This document shows positions 58,301 to 64,000 of a stretch of DNA of 64,000 nucleotides, piece after piece. A program made the translations under genes and the position numbers. The stretch is taken from contig NZ_SJPO01000002.1 in assembly GCF_007859935.1 (NCBI RefSeq), positions 1 through 64,000 of the forward strand. Reading direction: 5' to 3'. A model generated the notes under the pieces. That model did no database searches and had not been told where the DNA came from. It worked only from the letters and a program-made list of their open reading frames with translations. The first letter of the stretch is position 1. Each line of letters opens with the position of its first letter. The stretch is from Posidoniimonas polymericola (GTDB taxonomy: Bacteria > Planctomycetota > Planctomycetia > Pirellulales > Lacipirellulaceae).

Positions 58301-58987
58301 GCCGAGCATGGTCCGCAGGTGCTTGAGCCGCTCGGCCGAGTCGCGGTACTTCTGGGCCCGGCCGGCCTGCTTCTTGACGCGGCGGAGCCGGCCCTCGACC
58401 TCGTCCACGATGTCGGACAGGCGGAGCAGGTTCTGCTCGACCCGGGCGAGCCGCTTGGCGGCCTCCTGCTTCTTGAGTCGGAAGCGGCTGACGCCGGCGG
58501 CCTCCTCGAAGATCCCGCGGCGTTCCCTGGGCGACGCCCTCAGCATCGCGTCGACGCGGCCCTGCTCGATGATGCTGTAGGCCTCGGCCCCAACGCCGGT
58601 GCCGGCCAGCAGGCCGCGGATGTCCTTCAGTCGGCTCGGTGAGCCGTTGATCAGGTACTCGCCCTCGCCGCTGCGGTAGACCCGGCGGGTCACCCGGACG
58701 GTGGGCGACTGCAGGTCGAACAGGTTTTCGGAGTTGTCGAACTCGAGCGTCACCTCGGCCGCGTTCATCGGCTTGCGGTGCGCGGCGCCGTTGAAGATGA
58801 CGTCGGTCATCTCCTTGCCGCGGAGCGACTTGGCGCTCTGCGTGCCGGTGACCCACTTGATGGCGTCCACCACGTTCGACTTGCCCGAGCCGTTCGGCCC
58901 TACCACGCAGGTCACGCCGGCGTGGAAGTCGAGCCGCGTCTTGTCCGCAAAGCTCTTGAAGCCGTAGAGTTCGAGGGCTTTGAGCAT
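55358..58987 (-). CDS. smc: Chromosome segregation protein SMC
   Basis: 1209 residues. Walker A GPNGSGKSN (30-38) in the N-terminal head, then coiled coil from about 165 (rich in Glu, Gln, Ala and Arg), a hinge at about 510-670 (VAGIVADLLHVDYDSAPMVEAALGER and surrounding), a second coiled coil, and the C-terminal head with signature LLSGGEKTM and Walker B FCVLDEVDAALDEANI. QGRVDAMLRASPRERRGIFEEAAGV is the conserved block after the head. SMC dimers with ScpA and ScpB compact and separate chromosomes; scpAB are not in the window. The start MLKALELYGFKSFADKT is canonical. Ala-rich coiled coils reflect high GC. Confidence 0.96.
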   Translation of the reverse strand: MLKALELYGFKSFADKTRLDFHAGVTCVVGPNGSGKSNVVDAIKWVTGTQSAKSLRGKEMTDVIFNGAAHRKPMNAAEVTLEFDNSENLFDLQSPTVRVTRRVYRSGEGEYLINGSPSRLKDIRGLLAGTGVGAEAYSIIEQGRVDAMLRASPRERRGIFEEAAGVSRFRLKKQEAAKRLARVEQNLLRLSDIVDEVEGRLRRVKKQAGRAQKYRDSAERLKHLRTMLGMTDWRSLASREERLQREITSLREESEQGAETLEEAGAELQRLEAQGQQATQAASDADRQLADARERMGAARATISAESSRVAELLGELTHKRNRLTGILAESAQSSEPASVDLTQQLAAARQSLAKLSADLTQLESNAAEAGAHWDERRASLTAVQQELQAKQSEAGEVAADLQKSQDELDATERELEQATTELQRLSEQLTTTTSEKQQADQQAADTQTDQAAHDAAHAEQQAATDDLRRRLVEQQRAAAAGEAHAVSLRHQIQTIEQLETDLQTLRSSVAPQAGDAAPRWSVAGIVADLLHVDYDSAPMVEAALGERAHHLVVDSGAELLAELASGAGALNRRTSLERLDSLPTASVVDRIDLSGEPGVMGRADQFVECEPAHAPLVRRLLGRVWFVDNLATAERLAAGPGRGLSFVTYSGESITADGAMCVGPRDELGSGGRGLLTRKTRGEELRAELSEVEAAVAAAHLASEELEQAIVESQAAERTALELRNQAADANAEARHAARRFSERVESLAEKQHKRQAAAAALGQTQEATKSRLADLRQKADQISAATTELTGREASLKASEAEAGKARATLEQQLVERRVELARAEQRVEILQSQHQQTSGSQIDRGRARTEATDDVRECRARLAERELRVLDAMSSLNLLTLRAETLTVTRNRVHAESADVNHRRRLIDNAVRQRREQLDQFQAERQRHEIELAEVRHEQNTLAGRMRDDYGIDLSAVELDEADLEELADRDAVEREIAALRDDVREVGAINLESIEELDDLEARFNELSAQYTDLSEAKNSLERLTQRINVETRKMFLATVEAVRGEFRELFRQLFGGGEADIVLVDGEGADPLDAGVEIAAQPPGKELSSISLLSGGEKTMTCVALLLSLFRTKPSPFCVLDEVDAALDEANIGRFTGVLSEFLSSTQFIVITHSKKTMTDASTMYGITMQESGVSKQVAVRFEEVDEEGNIRPQQAMGGERKAA

Positions 58988-59080
58988 GCGAGTGGTTGAT
59001 CGTTGGGCGCTGGGCGTGGTGCGGGCCGGCGGCGCCGTGCCGGTCGTGGCAGGCGGGGCGCCCGGGGCCGGCCGCGGCAG

Positions 59081-60793
59081 CTACTTCTTCCCGAACAGGT
59101 CCGGCATCGGGGTGGCGACTTTGTACGGCGCGGCGCCTGCTTCTTCGGGCGACAGCTGCTCGTCGCCGGGGTGGAGCTCGCGGCCGGTCTCCGGCAACGC
59201 GTCGACGCGGAACCGGCTGGCGAGCGCGCCGTCGCGCTTGGCCTGCCGCAGCGCCTGCACCACGTCGGGGTAGGCCCCGCCGAGCTCGACGATTGTCCGC
59301 ACCAGGGCGTCGACGGTCGGCTCGATCACCCGCTTCTGTTCCGGCTCGCCGGCAGCGATCCGCGACACGATGATCTCGTCGCCGTACATGCCGTTGATCA
59401 GGATGTTCTTGCCGGCGTCGAGCACGAGCGGCGTCTGCAGCCGCTGGTTGGCGCCGAACAGCACCACCTCGGGGCGGTAGCTGCGGGTGACGTGCACCAT
59501 CGGCGGGCCGCCGACGTCCAGCACGTGGTAGCTGAACTTTTCGCTCAGCCGCTCGCCACGCACGAGCGGGTCGTTGGAGTTCATCGACCACAACGCCCGG
59601 AAGGCGCCGTAGCGGGTCTCGGCGCTGTTGACGCCCAGCAGCGAGCGGAGGGCGTCGTACGCGACGATGTCTTCCATGGCGCTGAGCGCGGCGAGCGAAT
59701 TGACGCGGAGCGCCGGCTCGTTGCGGGCGGCGTCGGCCAGCGGCTCGACCGCGGTGGTCTTGTCGAGGTAGGCGAGGGCCTCGGCGGAGTAGAAACGCAC
59801 TTCGACGTCGTCGGACTTGAGTCCTTGTTCGAGCAGCTCCACCGCCTTGTCGCCGCCGATGGCCTCGAGCCGCAGGGCGGCCTTGCCGGCGGTCATCGGG
59901 TCGAGCAGCTGGGCGCCGAGCCGCGTCGTCCGCTCCTGCAGCTCGGTGGGCGACTCGCTGATCGTGCAGTTGCGGACCACCTTGATGAAGCGGCCGACGT
60001 TTTCTTTGTAGCGGGGGTGCAGCACCAGCTCGACGTACTCGTCGGTCTTGGCGGTGGCGACCCCCTTGCGCTGGCCGTCGCGGTAGGCGTAGAAGCGGTC
60101 GTTGATGGTCTTGGCGATCGCCGTGCTGAGCCGCACCGACTGGTGGCTGCGGTCGATCATCAGACCCATCGGGCGGGACTTGAGCGCGACGCCGCCGCCG
60201 AGGATGCGGCCGCGGGTCATCACGTTCTCGTCCGCGTTGTCGGTCGCGACGCCGTCCACCAGGATTGGGCCCTCGCAGGTGGCCAGCTCGTGCCCGGTGC
60301 GGATCGAGTCGCCCAAGACGGCCATCTCGGACATGCGGGCGGGCAGCACCCAGCCGCCGGACAGGCTGGTCGCCTCGGTGCGGGTGGGGGTGCGGACCTC
60401 GATGTCAAAGCGGTCGCCCTCTTGGATGCCGGGCGGGATCAGGCCCCGCAGCAGCACGAGCGCCGTGTCGGAAGACGACATCACCTCGTTCGGGCTGGGG
60501 ATCTGCCGCCGCTTCATCTCGTCCATCAGCGCGGCGCGTTGGGCGGTGACCGGTGGGTCGCCGCCGGTGCCGGCCAGGCCGGTGCAGAGCGAGATCGCCT
60601 CGATCTTTACGAAGCTGACCCCCGACGGGAACGTGAAGGCCGAGACGTAGTTGGCCTCCTCTTCGTCGACCAGCTCCTCGAGCGAGGTGTGCTGCTCCTT
60701 CGGACGCATCCAGCTGCCGGCGCAGCCCGTGAGGCCGACACCTAGCAGGGTGAAGAGTAGGATCGATCGGGTCTCCGCTGCGCGGCGCATCAT
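59081..60793 (-). CDS. Lipoprotein with FlgI (P-ring)-like domain and HEAT repeats
   Basis: 570 residues. A lipoprotein signal ends in LTGCAGS (Cys at about residue 24); the start could be residue 1 or 2 (both Met). Residues ~55-300 resemble the flagellar P-ring protein FlgI: VKIEAISLCTGLAGTGGDPP, DTALVLLRGLIPPGIQEGDRFDIEVRT, SLSGGWVLPARMSEM, GGGVALKSRPMGLMI. Residues ~310-430 are HEAT-like repeats (AVELLEQGLKSDDVEVRFYSAEALAYLDKT in parts). The C-terminal region (LVLDAGKNILINGMYGDEII) is a beta-rich extension. FlgI forms a ring around the flagellar rod; fusion to HEAT repeats with a lipid anchor suggests a different envelope role. Function unknown. It is 93 bp upstream of smc. Confidence 0.75.
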   Translation of the reverse strand: MMRRAAETRSILLFTLLGVGLTGCAGSWMRPKEQHTSLEELVDEEEANYVSAFTFPSGVSFVKIEAISLCTGLAGTGGDPPVTAQRAALMDEMKRRQIPSPNEVMSSSDTALVLLRGLIPPGIQEGDRFDIEVRTPTRTEATSLSGGWVLPARMSEMAVLGDSIRTGHELATCEGPILVDGVATDNADENVMTRGRILGGGVALKSRPMGLMIDRSHQSVRLSTAIAKTINDRFYAYRDGQRKGVATAKTDEYVELVLHPRYKENVGRFIKVVRNCTISESPTELQERTTRLGAQLLDPMTAGKAALRLEAIGGDKAVELLEQGLKSDDVEVRFYSAEALAYLDKTTAVEPLADAARNEPALRVNSLAALSAMEDIVAYDALRSLLGVNSAETRYGAFRALWSMNSNDPLVRGERLSEKFSYHVLDVGGPPMVHVTRSYRPEVVLFGANQRLQTPLVLDAGKNILINGMYGDEIIVSRIAAGEPEQKRVIEPTVDALVRTIVELGGAYPDVVQALRQAKRDGALASRFRVDALPETGRELHPGDEQLSPEEAGAAPYKVATPMPDLFGKK

Positions 60794-60975
60794 GCTCGGC
60801 GCTCCGGCTCGTTTTTATGACGGTTGGGTCCGCGCTGCTTCCTGCTTCGCGGGCGGGCCAGGGGGCGCACGGACTCCGCGCACGCCTCGGCAAGCGGGCG
60901 GAAGGTAGCGAGTTACCCCAACCGGAGCAAGACGCGTCTGCTAGGACGCGGGCCAGGCGGGTGAAGGCACTGCTG

Positions 60976-61227
60976 TCACGGCGGGTCGTGCCCGCCCGGG
61001 TTCCAGGGGTGACAGCGGGCGACGCGTCGCAGCCCCCGGTAGCTGCCGCGGAGTGCGCCGTACTTCTCGACCGCCTGAATGAAGTAGCTGCTGCAGGTCG
61101 GGGTGAAGCGGCAGTTGGCGCCGATCCAGGGGCTCACCAGCAGCTGGTAGACGCGCGCCAACGCGACTAACGCCATCGAGGGCAGGGGGCCGAAAGCGGC
61201 CGTCAGGAAGAGCCACAGCGGCCTCAT
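60976..61227 (-). CDS. yidD: Membrane protein insertion efficiency factor YidD
   Basis: 83 residues from ATG 61227, which overlaps the rnpA stop by four bases (ATGA). YidD signature: ALARVYQLLVSPWIGANCRFTPTCSSYFIQAVEKYGALRGSYRGLRRVARCHPWNPGGHDPP in successive parts, with the conserved Cys-x(n)-Cys (CRFTPTC) and the RCHPWNPGG motif. A short hydrophobic N terminus precedes it. Assists YidC-dependent membrane insertion. The longer open frame above it runs through rnpA in another frame and is not coding. Confidence 0.93.
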   Translation of the reverse strand: MRPLWLFLTAAFGPLPSMALVALARVYQLLVSPWIGANCRFTPTCSSYFIQAVEKYGALRGSYRGLRRVARCHPWNPGGHDPP

Positions 61228-61598
61228 GACGGGTTGGGCCGCGCCTTGCGAGCGACCTTGGCCGCTAGCCGCCGGAGCGATGCCTGCAGTGCTTGCGTGG
61301 TCGGCGTCTGGCCGGCCCGCGGCAGGCAGACGTAGTTGAGCGGCGGCAGCTCGTGCTGCGACTGCCGGAACGCCTCGCGGAGGGTCCGCTTCCAGCGGTT
61401 GCGGGCGACGGCGTTCCCCACCTTGCGTGACACCACCAGCCCCAAGCGGGGCCGCCCGTCGGCGTTGGCGAGCCCGTAGAGCACCAGCGTCTGGTCCGCG
61501 ACGCTCTGCCGCGCGGCGAACACGGCGTCGAAGTCCGAGCTCTTCAGCAGCCGGGACTCCTTGGGGAAGGTCAACCGGTGTGGCGGTGGTTCGGGCAT
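61224..61598 (-). CDS. rnpA: Ribonuclease P protein component
   Basis: 124 residues. RnpA features: FPKESRLLKSSDFDAVFAAR (substrate-binding N-terminal region), PRLGLVVSRKVGNAVARNRWKRTLREAFR (RNR motif at the phosphate-binding helix) and a C-terminal helix. Partner of the RNase P RNA in 5' tRNA maturation. Upstream neighbour is a small membrane protein gene, five bases away, and yidD overlaps downstream. The usual rpmH gene is not at this locus. Confidence 0.92.
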   Translation of the reverse strand: MPEPPPHRLTFPKESRLLKSSDFDAVFAARQSVADQTLVLYGLANADGRPRLGLVVSRKVGNAVARNRWKRTLREAFRQSQHELPPLNYVCLPRAGQTPTTQALQASLRRLAAKVARKARPNPS

Positions 61599-61603
61599 GG
61601 TGG

Positions 61604-61927
61604 CTAGCTCTCGGTGTCGGACGAGCTGCGGCGGTCGTGCAGGGTCTCGGAAGCGTTGTACGGGTCGGCGACCGGCGCGTCCGGATCGTCGGGCGCGTCG
61701 CCGGCGGCGAATCGGTGGTCGGGCCAGGCACGCGGGGGACGCCGTTCCCGGACGACGCGGCGGACCCAGCGGCCGCCGATCATCGTCAGCGCGATCAGTC
61801 CCAGGCCGGTCAGCACCAGGGCCAGCAGGCTTATCACCACGACCAGCCGCGACTGCGGGTCGAGCTGCTCGAGCGGAGTCGCCTTTTCCTTCGCCTGCGC
61901 AAGCGTCCAGGCCAGGTTGTTCACCAT
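61604..61927 (-). CDS. Small single-pass membrane protein between dnaJ and rnpA
   Basis: 107 residues. A short N-terminal helix (MVNNLAWTLAQAKEKATPLEQ), then one strong transmembrane helix (LVVVISLLALVLTGLGLIAL, residues ~28-47), then a basic cluster (GGRWVRRVVRERR) indicating that the C-terminal part is cytoplasmic, and an acidic, Pro/Asp-rich tail. Spacing of 15 bp to dnaJ and 5 bp to rnpA puts it in one operon with dnaJ, rnpA and yidD. No family recognised. Confidence 0.65.
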   Translation of the reverse strand: MVNNLAWTLAQAKEKATPLEQLDPQSRLVVVISLLALVLTGLGLIALTMIGGRWVRRVVRERRPPRAWPDHRFAAGDAPDDPDAPVADPYNASETLHDRRSSSDTES

Positions 61928-61942
61928 CGCCTCCCCGGGGGC

Positions 61943-62911
61943 TTACCAGCGCAGGCTGCTGCGGACGTTCTGTGGGTGACGCTCGGCGATCTCGGCAATC
62001 TGTCGCTTCTCGTCGTCGGTCAGGCCCTCGGGCAGCACGACCTGCAGCTCGACGTACAGGTCGCCGGCCGGCTTATCGGCGGGGCGGACCCCCTGCCCCT
62101 TGAGCCGCAGCTTCTTGCCGCTCGAAGCGCCGGCAGGCACACTCACGGTGACCGCTCCGTGGGGGGTGGGGACGTCGATTTTGGCTCCCTCGACCGCCTC
62201 GGCGAGGGTGATCGGCGCGACCACGTCGAGTCGGCTCCCGTGACGGGTGAACTCGGGGTGCGGCGCCACGTGGATAGTCAGCAGGATGTCGCCGTCCGTG
62301 CCGCCGCCGGGGCCCGGCTCGCCCTGGCCGCGGAGGCGGATCTTCTTGCCGTCCTCGATGCCGGCCGGGATCTTGACGCTGATCGACTCGGTCTTGCCGT
62401 TAGCGCGGCGGACGCTCAGCGAGGCCTCGCCCCCCTTCACGGCCGAGGAGAACGGCACGGTGAGCTCGTGCTCGAGGTCGGCTCCCTTGCGGGGCCCGGT
62501 CCGTCCGCCGCGGGGGCCGCCCGCCGCTCCGGCGCCGCCGAAGTGCTTGAACAGGTCGGAGAAACCGCCCCCGCCGGCGCCGCCGAAGATGTCGTTGAGG
62601 TCGACCTCGACGTTGCCGGGCCCCCCCGGCCCGCCCCCCGACCAGGTTCGTGGGCCTCCGCCCGACCAGCCTTGGGGCCCGCCGCCCATCGAGGCGAAAT
62701 TCGGCCCGAACCGGTCGTACTGCTCGCGTTTCTTTGGGTCGCTCAGCACGTCGAACGCCTGCTGGACTTCCTGGAATTTCTCCTTGGCCGAGGCGTCCTT
62801 GGGGTTGAGGTCCGGGTGGTACTTGCGCGCGAGGTCCCGGTAGGCCTTGCTGAGTTCGTCGGCGCTAGCAGAACGCTTAACGCCGAGGGTTTCGTAGTAA
62901 TCTTTGGCCAT
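61943..62911 (-). CDS. DnaJ/CbpA-type co-chaperone without zinc finger
   Basis: 322 residues. The J domain (1-70) contains the HPD motif ([10 protein letters not shown]), followed by a G/F- and G-rich region with several GGG and SGGG units (72-130), and two beta-barrel client-binding domains (residues ~140-320: [65 protein letters not shown]). The Cys-rich zinc-finger of DnaJ is absent, so the architecture is that of CbpA. It stimulates DnaK ATPase. First gene of the operon that includes rnpA and yidD. Confidence 0.9.
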   Translation of the reverse strand: MAKDYYETLGVKRSASADELSKAYRDLARKYHPDLNPKDASAKEKFQEVQQAFDVLSDPKKREQYDRFGPNFASMGGGPQGWSGGGPRTWSGGGPGGPGNVEVDLNDIFGGAGGGGFSDLFKHFGGAGAAGGPRGGRTGPRKGADLEHELTVPFSSAVKGGEASLSVRRANGKTESISVKIPAGIEDGKKIRLRGQGEPGPGGGTDGDILLTIHVAPHPEFTRHGSRLDVVAPITLAEAVEGAKIDVPTPHGAVTVSVPAGASSGKKLRLKGQGVRPADKPAGDLYVELQVVLPEGLTDDEKRQIAEIAERHPQNVRSSLRW

Positions 62912-63107
62912 TCGCCTCTAAATCCTGCATCTCAGGCCGCGACCACCCGGTCCGGCAGCCCACTATTCTAGCCATCCCCGGCGGCCGGGGCGATCCTCTC
63001 CCGGGCCCGCCGCCATTGGTTTTCCGGTCGGTCTGGGTTACGCTAAGCGATTGCGCGCTGCCCCCCGATCGCCCGGTAATGCCAGTCCTGATGGCGCCCC
63101 GCACCGC

Positions 63108-64000
63108 ATGACGTCGCTCGCCAATCCCGAAACCCGTCGCGCCGCGCTCGCCGAGCCCGTGATCCGGATCCTCGGCGCCCGCACCCACAACCTGCGCGAC
63201 GTCAGCGTCGACATCCCCCGCAACCAGCTGGTGGTGATCACCGGCGTCAGCGGCAGCGGCAAGTCGTCGCTGGCGTTCGACACGCTGCTGGCCGAGGGGC
63301 AGCGGCAGTACATCGACTCGCTGAGCGTCTACAGCCGGCAGTTCTTCGACCAGATGCAGCGCCCCGAGGTCGACCTGATCGAGGGGCTGCAGCCGGCGGT
63401 CGCCATCGACCAGGGGGGCGCCAACCACGGCCCACGCAGCACGGTCGGCACCGTGACCGAGGTCTACGACTACCTCCGGCTGCTGTACGCGAGAGCCGCC
63501 GACTTGGTTTGCGCCGACTGCGGCGCCGCGATTTCGCAGCAGGAGCCCGAAGAGATCCAGCAGGTCATCGAGGCCATGCCGGAGCAGTCGCGGGTGATGA
63601 TCCTCTCGCCGCTGGTCCGCGGCCGCAAGGGGAAGCACGCCGACGTGCTCGACCGCGTCCGCAAGGCGGGCTTTGTGCGGGTCCGGGTCGACGGCGTCAC
63701 CTACCCGATCGAGGACGCCCCCGAGCTGGCCGCCGGCAAGTCCCACGACATCCAGGCGGTGATCGACAGGGTCGTGATCCGCGAGGGCATCACCGCCCGG
63801 CTCGAAGAGTCGGTCCGGCTGGCGATCAAGAACGGCGACGGCGTCGTGCTGCTGGTGTACCAGACGCCCGAGAGCAAGCAGCAGGACCCCGACAAGTGGC
63901 TGGAGCGGGTCTTCAACACCCGCTTCGCCTGTCCCGACTGCAAGAGCGGCGTGCTGGAGGTCGAGCCCCGCACGTTCAGCTTCAACAGCCCGTACGGCGC
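63108..64000 (+). CDS. uvrA: Excinuclease ABC subunit A (5' part; runs off the window)
   Basis: The first 297 codons are visible; the frame stays open to the right edge. Start ATG 63108 (MTSLANPETRRAAL), the only in-frame ATG ahead of the conserved VIRILGARTHNLRDVSVDIPRN block. Walker A is GVSGSGKSS, followed by LAFDTLLAEGQRQYIDSLSVYSRQFFDQMQRP and IEGLQPAVAIDQGGANHGPRSTVGTVTEVYDYLRLLYARA (read in parts), the typical UvrA ordering. A first Cys pair (CADCG) and a second CPDC near the right edge match UvrA zinc-module positions. UvrA recognises DNA damage in nucleotide excision repair. Divergent from dnaJ. Confidence 0.95.
   Translation, partial: MTSLANPETRRAALAEPVIRILGARTHNLRDVSVDIPRNQLVVITGVSGSGKSSLAFDTLLAEGQRQYIDSLSVYSRQFFDQMQRPEVDLIEGLQPAVAIDQGGANHGPRSTVGTVTEVYDYLRLLYARAADLVCADCGAAISQQEPEEIQQVIEAMPEQSRVMILSPLVRGRKGKHADVLDRVRKAGFVRVRVDGVTYPIEDAPELAAGKSHDIQAVIDRVVIREGITARLEESVRLAIKNGDGVVLLVYQTPESKQQDPDKWLERVFNTRFACPDCKSGVLEVEPRTFSFNSPYG

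Overview
The window is high-GC (roughly 65-70%) chromosomal DNA from a planctomycete, most likely order Pirellulales (a Lacipirellulaceae-type genome). The evidence is the gene content: four DUF1559 proteins, two DUF1549/DUF1553 plus DUF1501 gene sets with planctomycete cytochrome CxxCH motifs, a PEP-CTERM protein, and many small membrane proteins opening with a RFxxxTLLW-type segment. Gene families were assigned by reading the translated sequence, with no database search.

Layout. 1-500: end of a very Cys-rich protein and a strong terminator. 0.7-3.1 kb: FliN-like protein and nadA. 3.1-6.1 kb: two DUF1559 membrane proteins and a small relative, separated by REP-type composite repeats. 6.5-13.4 kb: methyltransferase, a DUF1501 plus DUF1549/DUF1553 pair, a membrane protein and a DUF885 protein. 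13.4-17.6 kb: a probable lysine-degradation operon (DUF1338, saccharopine dehydrogenase-like, aminoadipate-semialdehyde dehydrogenase-like ALDH, GNAT). 18.1-27.3 kb: pilin-type DUF1559, ABC exporter with an EEP-family protein, Cys/Gly-rich lipoprotein, TerC, MFS. 27.4-31.9 kb: second DUF1549/DUF1553 plus DUF1501 pair. 32.4-36.9 kb: YtrA-type GntR regulator, ABC ATPase and a permease broken by a one-base frameshift. 37.2-43.2 kb: serine hydrolase, DUF1559, DUF2306, PEP-CTERM, EcsC, sialidase. 43.2-49.5 kb: creatininase-family protein, ffh, an M-domain-only Ffh-like protein, mtnA, ald, rplM-rpsI. 49.8-52.4 kb: HTH-receiver protein and a Y-family polymerase. 52.4-55.1 kb: a lower-GC accessory stretch full of hairpin repeats, followed by an integron cassette array without an integrase. 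55.3-64 kb: smc, a FlgI-like/HEAT lipoprotein, a dnaJ-rnpA-yidD operon and the start of uvrA.

The three observations that most deserve follow-up are: (1) three tandem gene cassettes (53655-55064) whose boundary heptamers match cassette by cassette as integron recombination predicts; (2) a free-standing, divergent copy of the SRP54 M domain directly upstream of ffh; (3) a family of REP-like hairpins with a GTAG-type head, in which the TAG of the head is the stop codon of at least five neighbouring genes. No rRNA, tRNA or CRISPR array was recognised.
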